DNA of 64,000 nt, taken from NCBI GenBank assembly GCA_020746105.1, contig CM036631.1, positions 14,853,058 to 14,917,057 of the forward strand. Reading direction: 5' to 3'. The position numbers and the translations under genes are program-made. Numbering within the stretch: the stretch's first letter is position 1; each line of letters begins with the position of its first letter. Shown here in pieces: positions 1-42,800 of the stretch. This DNA comes from Trogon surrucura. Lineage: Eukaryota > Chordata > Aves > Trogoniformes > Trogonidae. Under the pieces are notes generated by a model. The model was not told the origin of the DNA and made no database searches. It saw only the letters and a program-made list of their open reading frames with translations.

Positions 1-31168
<31,168 letters not shown>

Positions 31169-31180
31169 AGCCTTCTCCTG

Positions 31181-32539
31181 GTGAGTAAAGCTGATAGGTC
31201 TAATAGTAAAGCAGCGGTTTATGAAATAAAGCGTGAGGCATTCTAATACAGTGAATTTGCACACAAAACTCCTTCAGGTTTTCAGGGTAGATTGTTATAT
31301 TGAAAATCTGGAGATTATTCCCTACAATGAAGGCTCGGAGTGTTTAACTCTTTACTTTTGTAAGGATTGTATTTTTTTTTTTTTAATAAAAAGCATCAAA
31401 AAAGGCCCGTGCTATAAATAACTCTGTAGAGCATTGCAATCCGAGGTTGGATGAAGCAGTGAAAGTAGAGGGGAAGGAAAAGGAAACTAAATCAGACATG
31501 TAATGGCAAGAAAACCATTTAGTGTGTGATGCTGCAGTTCAGATCTTCAGAGTCTTTGCTCGTCAAAATCCTCTCTCTACAATATACTTCGATATTGTTA
31601 TTGGGGCAGTTGCATAGTTTTCCAATTCTTGGGTACTTGATGCTGCTCCGGTTGCTTAGGCTGTCTGGAGGGATTCGCTGCCCACAGACCAGCTGTGGGT
31701 AGCTGTGAGCAATGCCAGATAATAAAAGGCAGCTTGGAAACGCTGGTGTTTAGCACAAAACTCGTGTGTCCTGGCTTAGGGAAGATTTGTAGTCCTGTCT
31801 TACTCCAGGAGCTGGAATGATTTGTCTTCAGCAGACTCTGCTGTATTTTCTCATGGAACAGTAGTTTTCTCGTTTTGCAAACAAGTCTGGAAACTAAATT
31901 AAAAAAAAAAAGAGTAAAAATCCGGTGACTCTCACTAGCTGGTATGTTCCATGGGCTATAAATCGTCTTCCGCTTACGGCTTCTTTCCTTCTCACCAGTA
32001 ACATCCCTGCCAACTCCCGTATTGGCTGCTTTTTCTTCAAATTTGCCACCTTTTTTTTTTTTGTATACACATTTATTTCTGAAGTATTCCTGTGCGTGAA
32101 ATATCAAGAAGGGAAACTTGGACCTGGTGGCTCAAAACACGTGGATCTGTCAGTTCACAATCTTGGGGGCTGTCTTAAACCTTTTTTTTATTTTCGATTC
32201 AGCACCTTGGAAGTTGCAAGTGTTCCCCTACCCCCCACCTTCTCCCAACTGTTTCAGGATTTTTTTCTGTAGTCAGGTGACCTAGGATAAAAATCTAGGA
32301 AGCAGAAATGTTTGACCCCACGTGCTTTACTTGGCATTGCAACTGGAGATTACAGAAGGCGACAGAATTGTGTACGTCGTGGCATGGCAATAATTCGGTG
32401 CATGACTGCTGCGGGACTGAGCTGATTGTGAGGCACTTCAAATGAAACGTTGTCGTGTAAACAACCAAAAAACCTGCTAATGGAATTTTGTTTTCTGTCT
32501 TTTTTTTGTGTTTTGTTTTGTTCGTCCTTGTTTTTACAG
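31181..32539 (+). other. PPFIA1: Probable intron within the PPFIA1 3' UTR
   Basis: A consensus donor (CCTG/GTGAGT at 31181) lies 12 nt after the stop. About 1.36 kb downstream is a very strong acceptor: a long T-rich tract ending TTTTTACAG at 32539. The sequence between looks intronic. The sequence after it, TTTACCCACACTATTTCTACC onward, has the AU-rich character of a conserved 3' UTR. Because the intron starts under 50 nt from the stop, splicing would not by itself trigger nonsense-mediated decay. Confidence 0.55.
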
Positions 32540-33985
32540 TTTACCCACACTATTTCTACCGGTGATATGCAGCATTTTGAACATTTGGAACCCTTAACCT
32601 GTTAATACTTGTTAAATGGACACTTTGAGATATTTTATTACAGAGTTTTTAATTAGCAAATAAATTCATGAGTACTATAGAGAAAATATTTTAGAATCTA
32701 AATGTTTCTTATATTTATGTGACTTCTCATTTATATAGTTACTTTTTTTCTGTTTCTATTCAGTCTACAAATCAAATCATTGCTGATTTTTTGTTTTATT
32801 CTAATTTTAGTCTTTCCAACTGAATGTACTGTAATGCTTGTATCTATATGTCCCTATAAAGTAATATAGGGTTTTTGTAAATTATGCAGTTACTGTAATT
32901 ATCATTGTTTGTTTTTTTAATAATGAAACTGAAGGTGAAAACGATTTTAATACCTTTGTAAAAGTATCATGACACCGAGCAGTATATATTTTGTCTTTTG
33001 GAAACGTTAGCTTAGAGCTGAAGACAAGTCCAGCTGTTTTTTTCCAGGTAAGCATATGCTGTTGTAGAAGGTATGGTACCTACACGTGGTCTTCTTTCCA
33101 GAACTGTACCTTTCTGCAAAGAGGATTTGTCGAGTACTGGGAATTTTGTCTTTATTTAAAATATAACTTGTTTTAAAAGCTGGGAGGAACTATTAACACT
33201 ACGGAACACGCTGTAGAAGCGATTGAGTCGGTCATAACACTCTCTGCTGTATTTGTGTAGCGTTCTCTTCACAGTGACTGAAAACAAGCCATAAAACCAC
33301 GAACTGTTTTCATTTTTTATTTCATTTTTTCCTTAACTGAGGAAAATAGACTTCATAATAATTCCTGGTCGTAATCCACAGGCCACAGAGAGGGTTTTTT
33401 TTTGTTGGCCTAGATCTTTTTTGATTGAAAATCGTGGTGGAAAGTAGTTTTAATGGACCAATGGTGAAGCACTGCAGTCCCGTGGCAAGTGAGTAGTGAA
33501 AGATGAAGGTACAATGAGCTAAAGGCTAAAGCAGTGCGACTTCTAATAAAGGCCTTACTTTTCTTATGTAAGTCAACTTTTTGTGTTTTGTAAACTTGTT
33601 CTAAAGAGTTGTCTGGACTTTAATTTTGATGGTTGTAGCCATTTTGGACTGTACGAGTAGAAGATGTATCCAGCGTTTGTACATGGCATATTAAAAAGCC
33701 AGCAAGAATCTGTTCAGATGGTGCATTATTTATTATGCAACAATATATATAGCATGTCTTTTTTCTTATTTTGTTTTCCACTTCTAACTTGCTTGTAAAA
33801 CTGAAATCCATTGTTACTGTTCTGGTTTTTTTTTTTCTATTAATCTTTTGTGTATTTTCAGATTATGTAACAATATGTACAGTCTACTTTTGAACTATTT
33901 TTATCACAGTATTATTTATTGCTTTCTTTCAATAAAGTACTGATGCATTTTCCACTGCCAATAAAACGCTATTGAAAAGCTAAGA
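32540..33985 (+). other. PPFIA1: PPFIA1 3' UTR, distal part
   Basis: AU-rich, noncoding, with internal AATAAA at 32659-32664 and 33545-33550 and a final cluster at 33931 and 33960. If the upstream interval is not spliced, the 3' UTR runs continuously from 31169. Minus-strand frames here have no resemblance to known proteins. Confidence 0.65.
33931..33965 (+). terminator. PPFIA1: PPFIA1 polyadenylation signals (AATAAA pair)
   Basis: AATAAA at 33931-33936 (context TTTCAATAAAGTAC) and again at 33960-33965. A third copy lies at 34032-34037 (GTCAATAAAGCA) followed by a T/G-rich stretch, so transcript ends may be staggered over ~33950-34060. Confidence 0.65.
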
Positions 33986-34059
33986 TCTAATGGTATGCAG
34001 GCAGATACTTTTGCGGTGAGCGGATACTGTCAATAAAGCATCTCAATGATTGTTTGCTG

Positions 34060-36200
34060 CCCCGTAGATCTGGTTTCAAATGATGACTTGTCTCCAGTAG
34101 AAAAATGTTCCATTAGATGTGACATTTTCTTTGGAATTGTTCAAGTTCACATCTTTAAATCGGTTTTTAAAAACCAGTTTTCGGAAGGAAACTTTGATAC
34201 TGCCTACTTCTTCTCCTAGTTAGAGGTATGATTTATTTTAGGACAAAAAAAGGAGTTTAAAAAAAAAGCTGTCACCCAACTTCAGTATATTCTGGTCCAC
34301 GTGGTGAAGATTGCTGTTCTGCATAGCAGCAACAGTCGCTTTGTTAATAATCTCATCATAGGGATGTTTGGGGAGAAGCGTAGGAGTCCAAGGAGCCAAT
34401 ACAAAACTGGGTCACAATGGGACTGTTTATGTCAATTTTAATATATTTGTAAGCCATTTCCTGTGTAGAAGAGAAGACAGAAGGATCAAGTTGCTGAAGA
34501 ACGGAAGCGTATTTCCTCCCGCCCTCCGGATTGCCAGCAGGACGCGGAACACACGGAACAGAGAAATACTGTGATTGATGCTTTAGACATTGTTCAACGA
34601 TGCATCTCTGTCTAGCTTGTCTGTATGAGTTGCTCTCTGATCATTTGCAGACTGGTTTTTTTTTTATATATTTTCAGAGAAATCTATCTTTCTAGAAAAA
34701 GCTAAAACTGCGGAAGGAGATCCTGACTCACTGTTCAGCTAAACTTCTGGTTTCTGGTCACTGATGTGATAGTAGGTGTTCAAAGTCATGTATTGTCGCT
34801 TCTCAGAGGTGAAACCAACGCGGAATAGACTTGTAAAATGTGAAAAGAAAATATGTTTATTATTTTAAGGCTGTAAAACCTGAACTGTTACGGAACAATG
34901 GCATTGACATGAGAGCTAGAATAAATGAGTGAAATAGAAAAAGCTTTCACGAACTGGCAAAACCGTGTGGTGACTTCCTTCGGAGTTACACAGCGAAGCG
35001 CGCTCGGAGAAATCGAGGAAAACGACTTCTCACTCGGTTTTAATAAACCCTTCTGGAAAGAAAAACATGCAAATGCATGTGCAGAAGGCAGCATATGGGT
35101 ATATTGCAGTAAGCTTTTGATAAACCTTGCTTAAATACAAGTTTTTGTAAATTGCCAAATGTCTTTAAAGGCTTTAATTTTTATAGAACTCTTTCCAAGT
35201 ATGTGTTTTATCTAAGAGAGCTTTAAACTCCCAATTTTTTGCACGTCTAGAGGGGCAGGAAATATCAGAACAGATGTTAAAACTTTGTGTTCTTGCAAAC
35301 TGATGTAGGTTTACAAGATGAGGAGCTGCTTTTGGGGTGTCTTATGGGCAGGAGCGAGTTATGCCTGAAAAAAAAGTAGTTCAAAGCAGGATTTGTGCTT
35401 GGAAATGGGTAGACTGAAGAATGGGAGGGAGGGGTGGCAAAAGTAATTTTCAGGTAAATAAAAATTGACACAACGTCATGTTTGAGGGGTGATTTTTACT
35501 TTTTTTTTGAAACTGAAGAGTTTCTAAAGTGCCTTTAGAAGGGAATGTTTTTTTTTTCACTTCTTGATAATTGAATTTTCAGAATTGTAGCTTTGGTGCA
35601 CTGTTTTAAAGAAAAGTTTTTCTACATTTTATGGACTTAGTGTTTTGCTAATAGTAATTTTTTTTTTCCCCCAAAAGAAAAATGGCATTTGTAGCCCAAT
35701 TTAGGCAGCAGCACCTTGTGGTTTTGTGTGTTGCGGAGGAATAGATGGATGAAAAGTGATTTTTTAATGTGGTTGGTATTACTGCTTGTAAAGGGAGGGG
35801 GATCTGGGTGAAGAGACCAGAAGTAACAGCAAATGATCCAGGTTCTCTGAGCCTGCTTTGTCCTCTAGCAGATATTTTTTGAGTTTAGCCCAGTTTATAA
35901 ACTGGATATAGAGTATTTAAAAGAGTAAATTACCCTCTGTTTAATACAGAAAAGAATAATTGAGCGTATTTATACTGTGAGCTAAATCCAGTTGGCTTTA
36001 GGGGACTGAAGTTCGTTCTCCCACCTAAGTCTGACTCCTTCCAGAACTTGAGAAACTTCACCCGGATATTTTTTTTTTTAATATTGCCCTTTATTACAGA
36101 TAGGAGTGGTGTATTTATTTGCAAATTTTTTTTTTTTTTTTTGCTAGAAATGGAATTCCTAAGAGAAACAAATACTGGCCAAACCCCTCCTAAAGAGCTT
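34060..36200. other. Intergenic region between PPFIA1 and CTTN
   Basis: About 2.1 kb of AT-rich DNA between the last PPFIA1 poly(A) signal and the CTTN CpG island. I see no RNA gene, repeat family or supported coding frame. Short frames at 34368-34574 and 34925-35134 have no context. Confidence 0.7.
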
Positions 36201-36619
36201 GGGCTGCGCTTTTAAACCCTCGTGGTTTTTTCCTTCGAGCCTCTTGTCCGTGTCGCTGCCCCGGGAGAACCGTGTGCCCGCCCGGAGCCCGGAGCTGCCC
36301 TCCCCCGGGCCGCATGGTGCTAAAGGGAGTATTAAGTTAAAAAAAAAAGAAATAATAAAATGTCCCGAACTCCACCAAACGTAGTTGTAGCCCCCTTTTA
36401 AACTCCTGACGGGGCTTTTTCGAGGTGGCAGCGCTTGGATTTTCAGAATAATGTAATCCAGCACGTATTTATGTATGATTTTATGTTTTTTACCCCCTTT
36501 TTTTTTTGAATTACTTGCGGTAAGGCCGCGGCTCGGGCGTGCCGGCAGCCCCGCTCCCTGCGGCGGTGCCGGGGGTGGCTCGGGGGGGGCCGCGGTGGCA
36601 CCGCCCGGCGGGGCGGGGA

Positions 36620-36791
36620 CGCGCCGGGTCCCTTCTCCCACCTGGAGCCGCCCCGCCGGGCGGGAAGAGGAAGTGGGAGCTCGGGAGAAGCGGAAATTGC
36701 AGCAGTAGCCGCCGCCGCCGCCAGCCCGGGAAGCACCGGCGGGGAGCCAGGGCAGCAGCGGCGGCCGCGGCAGGAGCCGGCGGGCACCAGC
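36620..36791 (+). other. CTTN: CTTN exon 1, noncoding (5' end approximate)
   Basis: GC-rich segment with a short CCG run (around 36709-36722). It ends GGGCACCAGC at 36791, directly before the consensus donor GTAAGC. Noncoding first exons are usual for CTTN, where the ATG lies in a later exon. The transcription start is not determinable from sequence; 36620 is a guess. Confidence 0.55.
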
Positions 36792-39700
36792 GTAAGCGGG
36801 GAGAGAGTGGGGGGGGGTGTGAGGGGTGGGGGGGGGGGGTGGGGGGTGTGAGGGGTGTGGGGGCTTCCCCCCGTCCCGCTTTCCCCCGTCCCGCTTTCCC
36901 CGCCGGGCCGGCACCCCCACGCCCCCCCGGCCGGTGGCCCGGAGGAGCGGGGCGGGGGGTGGGAAGACCCCGGTGGGGCGGTTTGGTGCGGGGAGGGCTG
37001 CGGCGGCCCGGCCGGGGCGGGAGGGTGCGGCCTCCAGCTGCAGGCCCGGCCGCCCCGAGGGGCTTCGCCCACCCCGAGCAAGCCGGTTCTGCCAGGGAAA
37101 GGCCGAGCCTGGCTTACGTGACTTTTTTTTTTCTTTTGATCGAAAGCCTCCCTAGAGCTGCTGGAAGGCTCTGGAGCTGGTAACTCGGCAAAGAGTCCGC
37201 TCTAGGACCGCGGGGGGCTCGGAGGAGGCGGTGAGGGGAGAGCGGGGAGAGCCGCCCCACGGGCCCGCGAACACGGGCCCGAGAGGGTCATCGGGGAGAA
37301 GAGAGGAGTCTCCCCAAACTTCTGTGGTGCCCGGGGGAGCAGCAGGGCCCCAGCAGGCAGGACGAGTGCCCGGCGGCCCCATCAAGCCCTGGTGCAGGCC
37401 CGGAGCTGCTGCTGCTCGAATCTCACCTGCAGCGTGAAGCCTTGGCATCCCCCTTTGTTCCTTCCAGGAGTTTGTCCTAGGCCCTGGGGAAGAGGGGAGT
37501 TCCCGGGTGCCGCTAAAGGTGCTGGGTAGGATGGTGTGACCGGCGATTAGTCATAACAGCGGTGAGGAGCAGAGCTGGCCGGCTACATTCAAAGCGTATA
37601 TTTAGCCTTGGAAGCTTAGCGTTTTCTTTTTCCTTCAGAAATTTGACCATGTGAGCCAGTGACTCATAAATAGATCATATTTCTCCACGTTTTGCTTTGG
37701 AAGAGATGCTAGGATAGCAAGCTGCTGCGGAAACCAGCCTTATTCCTGTTAGCTCCCCACCAGCCATCGGAGGTCTCGACGGAGCTCCCTCGTTACCAGG
37801 CTGCTTTGCTCCCTTTTGTAATTCACTTCATAGAAGGCAGCTTCGAGGTGTGGAAAAACGTTGGCGTTTGCGTGCATAATTTAGGAAGAAACGTGGCAGA
37901 TTCTGGATTTTGTAAGGGTGTGCGCGTGAAATCCTTCTTTCCTTCGTTCGTGAGAGTTTGAGGAGGAAGCGAAGAAATCTAGACACCAGGATCTAGCTTT
38001 TGGTCTTTTAAATGCCCGAGCGCAGCTGAATGCACAAAGCAGAATAACCAAGTGAGTGCATGAACCAAGTACTCTGGGGAAAAAAGTTGGTTTCCACACG
38101 ACATGTGTAAAGTAACCTGTGCTTCAGCTCTTGGCACCTGACTTCCATTTCTCGAGGGGTTGCACAGCCACAAGGTGTTTCTCTTAGGAGTGATCATCCA
38201 TTTGTGTTTGGTTTCAAAGTTAGGGCTCGGACTCCACCTTGAGATTCCATATTGAGCTGGTTTGTTGCTGCTTTCAAATGTTTTTTGTATGCAAACACGT
38301 AATCTCATGAGTTTTCTGGATATTAAGTAATTTAATAAATGCTGGTTCCTTAACTGCCACAGGAGTTTGGAGCTGAGAGACCCGAAGAAACAGAAGGGGA
38401 AACATATTACTGCTTTGTCAGGATGTCATCTGCTCTGCTCTTACACCACCCTTCCAGGCTTCTCTCTTTGGTGTTTGACAATCAATTTTTCAGTTGCTGT
38501 TGTTCTTGTTAACAGTCCTGAAATTTCTGAAATGCTCCATAAAACTGGCTCACGAGCTTGTTCTGGCAGGCTGTAGAGCAAGTGGTAGTGGTTTTTTTTC
38601 CTCTGTGATTTATCTATGGGTTATTAGTTACTCACTTAAAGGAGAGTTTTCAGTCCATCTGTGGGATTATGCTCCTGTGGATGACATAGTCTATCATAAT
38701 CATCTTTATAATCTACTCTTAATTACAAAGATAAAGGTAAGTGGGCAGAACGATGCTACATTCGAGAATTGAACTCTGGTGGAGTAGCGATGAAGAAATC
38801 TTTCCTCTGGCTCATGTACCTGAGAAAGCTGTGAGAACAGAAGGTGCTTTTTTGTTGTTTGCTGTTTGTTGTACTGTCTGTAGTTTATTTGCTTTGATTT
38901 ACATAGAATAAAGGGTATAAAATACAGCCACTAGCACCAGGCAGGTCAGGTATTCTTCTCACTCATCACTTTCCAAAGTGTTAATTAAAAGTGTCCGACT
39001 TGATAGTCTGCAGGGGATAAGGTTTCCAGAAAGCGAGATGCTCAAAATCCTCAGCTGCTTAGAAGTGTCCCATCTTGTTTCTAGATGTCATTGCTGCCTT
39101 TTCACGAGTTTTACTTCCTGCTGTCCGCGCTCCAGCACTCGCACTGCTCCATTTCTCCCCAAAATCAGACAAGACACTTGCGTTTGTGTACTTATTTCAC
39201 ATCTGAGAAACACGATAACTCTTGTAGCATGTCGTTGCAGGCAGGTTAATGTCTAGATTGCATGCAAATTCTTAGACTTGTTTGGATTTCTTTTGTAATG
39301 TTGAAACTGACTACGCAACAGAGGAAACACGTAGGTTATACTGCCTAATAAACACTGTTGCGCTCATCGTTGGTAATGTCTGGGGAAAAAAACAACTATT
39401 CCTGTGCCTTAACTATATGCATGGGATCTAGAATCAGCCACAGTCTTCGGAAGTGGATGTTGGTTCGGGAGACCTGTTTGAAGAGAAATCTGTCAGGGAA
39501 ATGAATGAAGAAAAGACACGTATAAATTTAGGCAAGGAAAGACTTCCTTGTTCTCTTTGAAATCACGTCGCCAATTGCTTCTAACCTTTCTGCAGGGCCC
39601 ACAGGAAAACTAAAAGGGGTTTTCAAACCGGCAGGAGAAGACATCCCGATGGTCAAATCTGCTTTCGCTGCAAATACAGCTTCTATTTGTGGTGAACGTC

Positions 39701-39804
39701 CTTTATTGGGAATTTTAGGTTGCGTCTCTATCGGCTTACGCGAAATATAAAGCGAGTTGGCGTGTAACCGAAATGTGACAGTGCTGCTTCTGGTGGTGTT
39801 GCAG
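36792..39804 (+). other. CTTN: CTTN 5' UTR intron(s), 3 kb
   Basis: It starts with a very G-rich stretch (36808-36862), then continues through the CpG island into ordinary sequence. Acceptor-like sites at 37638 (TTTTTCCTTCAG) and 38363 (TTAACTGCCACAG), and a consensus GTAAGT donor at 38737, hint that a second noncoding exon may lie inside. I cannot fix its borders. It ends in GGTGTTGCAG before the ATG exon. Confidence 0.6.
36808..36862 (+). repeat. G-rich tract with G-quadruplex potential
   Basis: Contains successive G runs (up to 11-13 G) separated by TGTGA and T just downstream of the CTTN first-exon donor. This satisfies the four-run G-quadruplex pattern on the transcribed-RNA-like strand. 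Confidence 0.85.
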
Positions 39805-39888
39805 ATGTGGAAGGCCACGGCAGGGCACACCATTTCTGTCAATCAGGATGACGGAGCCGATGACTGGGAGACGGATCCTGATTTTGTG
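39805..39888 (+). CDS. CTTN: CTTN exon with start codon (residues 1-28)
   Basis: 84 bp, phase 0-0, after GGTGTTGCAG and before GTATGG. It encodes [17 protein letters not shown] then [21 protein letters not shown] is the Arp2/3-binding acidic motif. It is one codon shorter than the human sequence I remember (DDGADDW instead of DDAGADDW), so later residues are numbered one lower. Confidence 0.96.
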
Positions 39889-42800
39889 GTATGGCTTTTG
39901 AGTTTCACTGATACAGCACAAGTGTGTTTAAAAAGCGATTCTTTGGGATGGGGGCTACGTGTCGGCAAAATAAACTGATAGGAGCATATTCACGCAAGGA
40001 GGCAGAATTAGTGTTTTGTGCCTGTGAGTGATTAACGAGGCTACCCTGTCTTGGCTGGATACTGCAGAGGAGTCTGTACAGAAGGGATTTGTGTCAAGAA
40101 GCAGCAGCCTCTTGGGGCTGAGCGTATGTTCTGTGCATTTCAGGAGGGGACAAGGCACAGGGCTCCTGGCAGAAGAGAAGCGAAGGTGCTGTTTTTCGAA
40201 CTCTTCTGATCCCACCAACTGCTGAAGGCTTTTGCTGTGAACTCTGAAATGCAGATCACTAGCTGTGTCTTTAGGTTTTTAACTCTTTTTATGTGTGTCC
40301 TTTGCAGAATGATGTGAGTGAGAAAGAGCAGCGCTGGGGAGCTAAAACTGTGAAAGGATCCGGCCATCAAGAGCACATCAAGTAAAGCAGCTCTCTCTTG
40401 AACTTTATTAATAGTCACAGTCCCAGGCGACTTTTTAATCAACTCATGTTCTCAGTTACTTGTATCTTCATAATTAAAACAAGAGTCTCTGTAGAAGATT
40501 GATTATTTTCCAGGTTGCTGATCTTTCAAATGTGCCAGTATCTTCAGGTCTGAAATTAATGTCAGAAATACGGTGCAGGGACTCTTAAATCTTTCCTTGT
40601 AAGTGGAAGTGTTATTTTTCCTACTTCTTTGTGTCTGGAAAGTTTCTGTTTTCTGTTGTGGCGCAAGAGCAAATACTGCCAGGGGAGAGGTTTGTGTTGG
40701 GTGATCTGAGCAGCTCCAGTTTGGTACTTTAAGGATACGTTGGTCCCTTAAATTCTTAGGCTTTGTTCAGAAAACTGCTACCAAACTCGTAAGAATTCTG
40801 TCCAAGTAACAAATAGAGCCCACTGGCAGAAAAGCGAATGCATGCATCATGGAGGGTTGAGTCAGAAATGATCCATATTCTGACTCTTATATTTCTTATA
40901 AGTGTCCAAGACTTAACTTTAAAGCAGTTTCAAGAATTCTGTGATTGGGGTGTTCATTTTGGTTTCGCTTGCGAATTTCTGAGGCATCAACCCTTGTTGT
41001 ACAAGACTAAGAATAAATGTCATCAGTGTTGCAAACAGAGAGAGTCTGAGCTGTGTGGCTAACTTGAGGGATCAGGTTTATCCTGCCCTACTTGGAGCGC
41101 AGTGGGGCCGCCTGCTGGCTCAAGAAACTTTAAACTCAGGTGGGAAGTGTTTTAAGGTACTGATGGACCATCTTGGTTTATCTAAGTTCCTTCCTCTTGT
41201 AAGGGAACACTTGGGGAAGAGGAGGTGCATGTCTTGTTGCATCCTTATTTTTGCATTGTGGCTGCGTCCAGAGTGCTCATTTAGAATTAGAGTCCTGTTA
41301 CCATAGGGACTGTACGATAAGAGAGATGATCCCTGTTCTGAAAAGTTGCCATCTAAATGAAAAGCGTTGGAAAGAATTTAAATTAGGACATGAGAAAAGG
41401 GTATGTTTCAGGCACATATAAATTCTAGGTAATTGTTCAAACAGCAAAATACCCTTCCATATTAGTCTTAACACCAATGCTTTCTCTTTTTTTTTTTTGT
41501 TTTTGACGATGTTTTGCAGTGGAATAAATCTTGTTTCTTGGAATATGAGAATAAGAATATGGAATAAGAGCTTTGTGTACTGAAAAATATGAGAACTGCT
41601 TGAAAGCTACAAGTAGTGCAACTTTTAATTAAGATGATATTTTTATCGTCTTTTTGGTTTGCATCTTTTTGAAGTTCTCTTCTGAAACTTTCCGAGTAAA
41701 ACTTGCTGCTTAATTATCTGCCTTTAAAGTATTCATCAGCTGAGAGAGAACGTATTCCAAGAACACCAGAACCTCAAAGAGAAGGAGCTCGAAACAGGAC
41801 CAAAAGCTTCCCATGGCTATGGAGGGAAATTTGGCGTTGAACAGGACCGCATGGATAAAGTAAGTACGAACACTTCCCTGGGGTGATGTTCTAAGCCTTG
41901 CCTGTGGCCAGCACAGCTATAGGTGAGCTCAGCTTGCTGCAGGGGTGAAGGTGTTCCAGCTTTGCACTCGAAGCATCAAGAACAAGTATTTTGGGTGGTA
42001 AGTCAGGAATTTGTGAATGATGGGAATTCGTGGGACGTGCAGTGGCCCCCCCATGTTTTTGTTTGATGCTTGCTCTGTCTTTAGAACAAGTCTGCGTGCT
42101 TATGCCTGGAGTCCGCTGGAGTCAAGGTTCAAGTTTCTAAATGTATATTTCTGAATTAACAAAGTACTTCATGCATGGATAAATCCAGTATTTCTTTTAT
42201 TTCAATGCTGTGCCAGCTCTTCTGTGCGTATAGAGGTTGCCAAAGAATCAAGAAAAGGGTGTGCTGCTGCTTAAACTGTGGTAAACTGTGAACAGGCACA
42301 AGTAATCCAAGTATTTAAAAAAATCATTCAGTCAGATTATAATGTTTTACATAAGAGCTTGATGGCTGTTTATGTTACACTAGTAGCGAAGGAAATTATA
42401 ATTATTACAGTAATTCTCTTACCCATGTGATAATTAGACAGGCATATCAACTTCTGACTACTTTCTTTCCTCTACTGTGTTAAAAGAAGAGCTAAACCAT
42501 TTCCTGAATGAGAACGATTTCATTTTCTTACTTTATTTACTTTGAGTTTCTGGTAATTTGGCAGCCCTAAATTTGTGCTGGATTCCTGTATTCCCGAATA
42601 AATTGCTGTAGAATTCTCTATGGGCCTTTGTAATAGAGTGACCTAACCTTTGAATCCAGGAAAGGAAGTGCTGAGCAGGTTCAACCATTAGGCTTATTCT
42701 GCAGCAGTGGAGCTCTCTAGAATCAGCAGTTTATCCCTCACCTGTGTCCATGGGGAAAAAAAAATAAAATAAAAGTGAAACCAGAATCAATCATCGGGCA

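Larger units (their letters stand above)
36220..37440 (+). promoter_or_regulatory. CTTN: CpG island and CTTN promoter
   Basis: Abrupt change from AT-rich to strongly GC- and CpG-rich sequence, peaking at 36530-37060, with no TATA box at a useful distance. An ETS-type GAGGAAGTGG sits near 36667. The island overlaps the likely noncoding first exon of CTTN and the start of its first intron. Long frames on both strands here (up to ~250 codons) are composition effects: low-complexity Pro/Gly/Arg/Ala with no splice or family support. Confidence 0.8.

Noticed and set aside
31598..32107. 169-codon minus-strand frame
   Set aside because: No recognisable domain; lies in the PPFIA1 3' region or its probable intron; composition typical of intron.
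36159..37183. Long open frames on both strands (up to 253 codons) in the GC-rich block
   Set aside because: Low-complexity Pro/Gly/Arg/Ala products, stop-poor because of GC content, overlapping in several frames, at a CpG-island promoter. No splice or family support.
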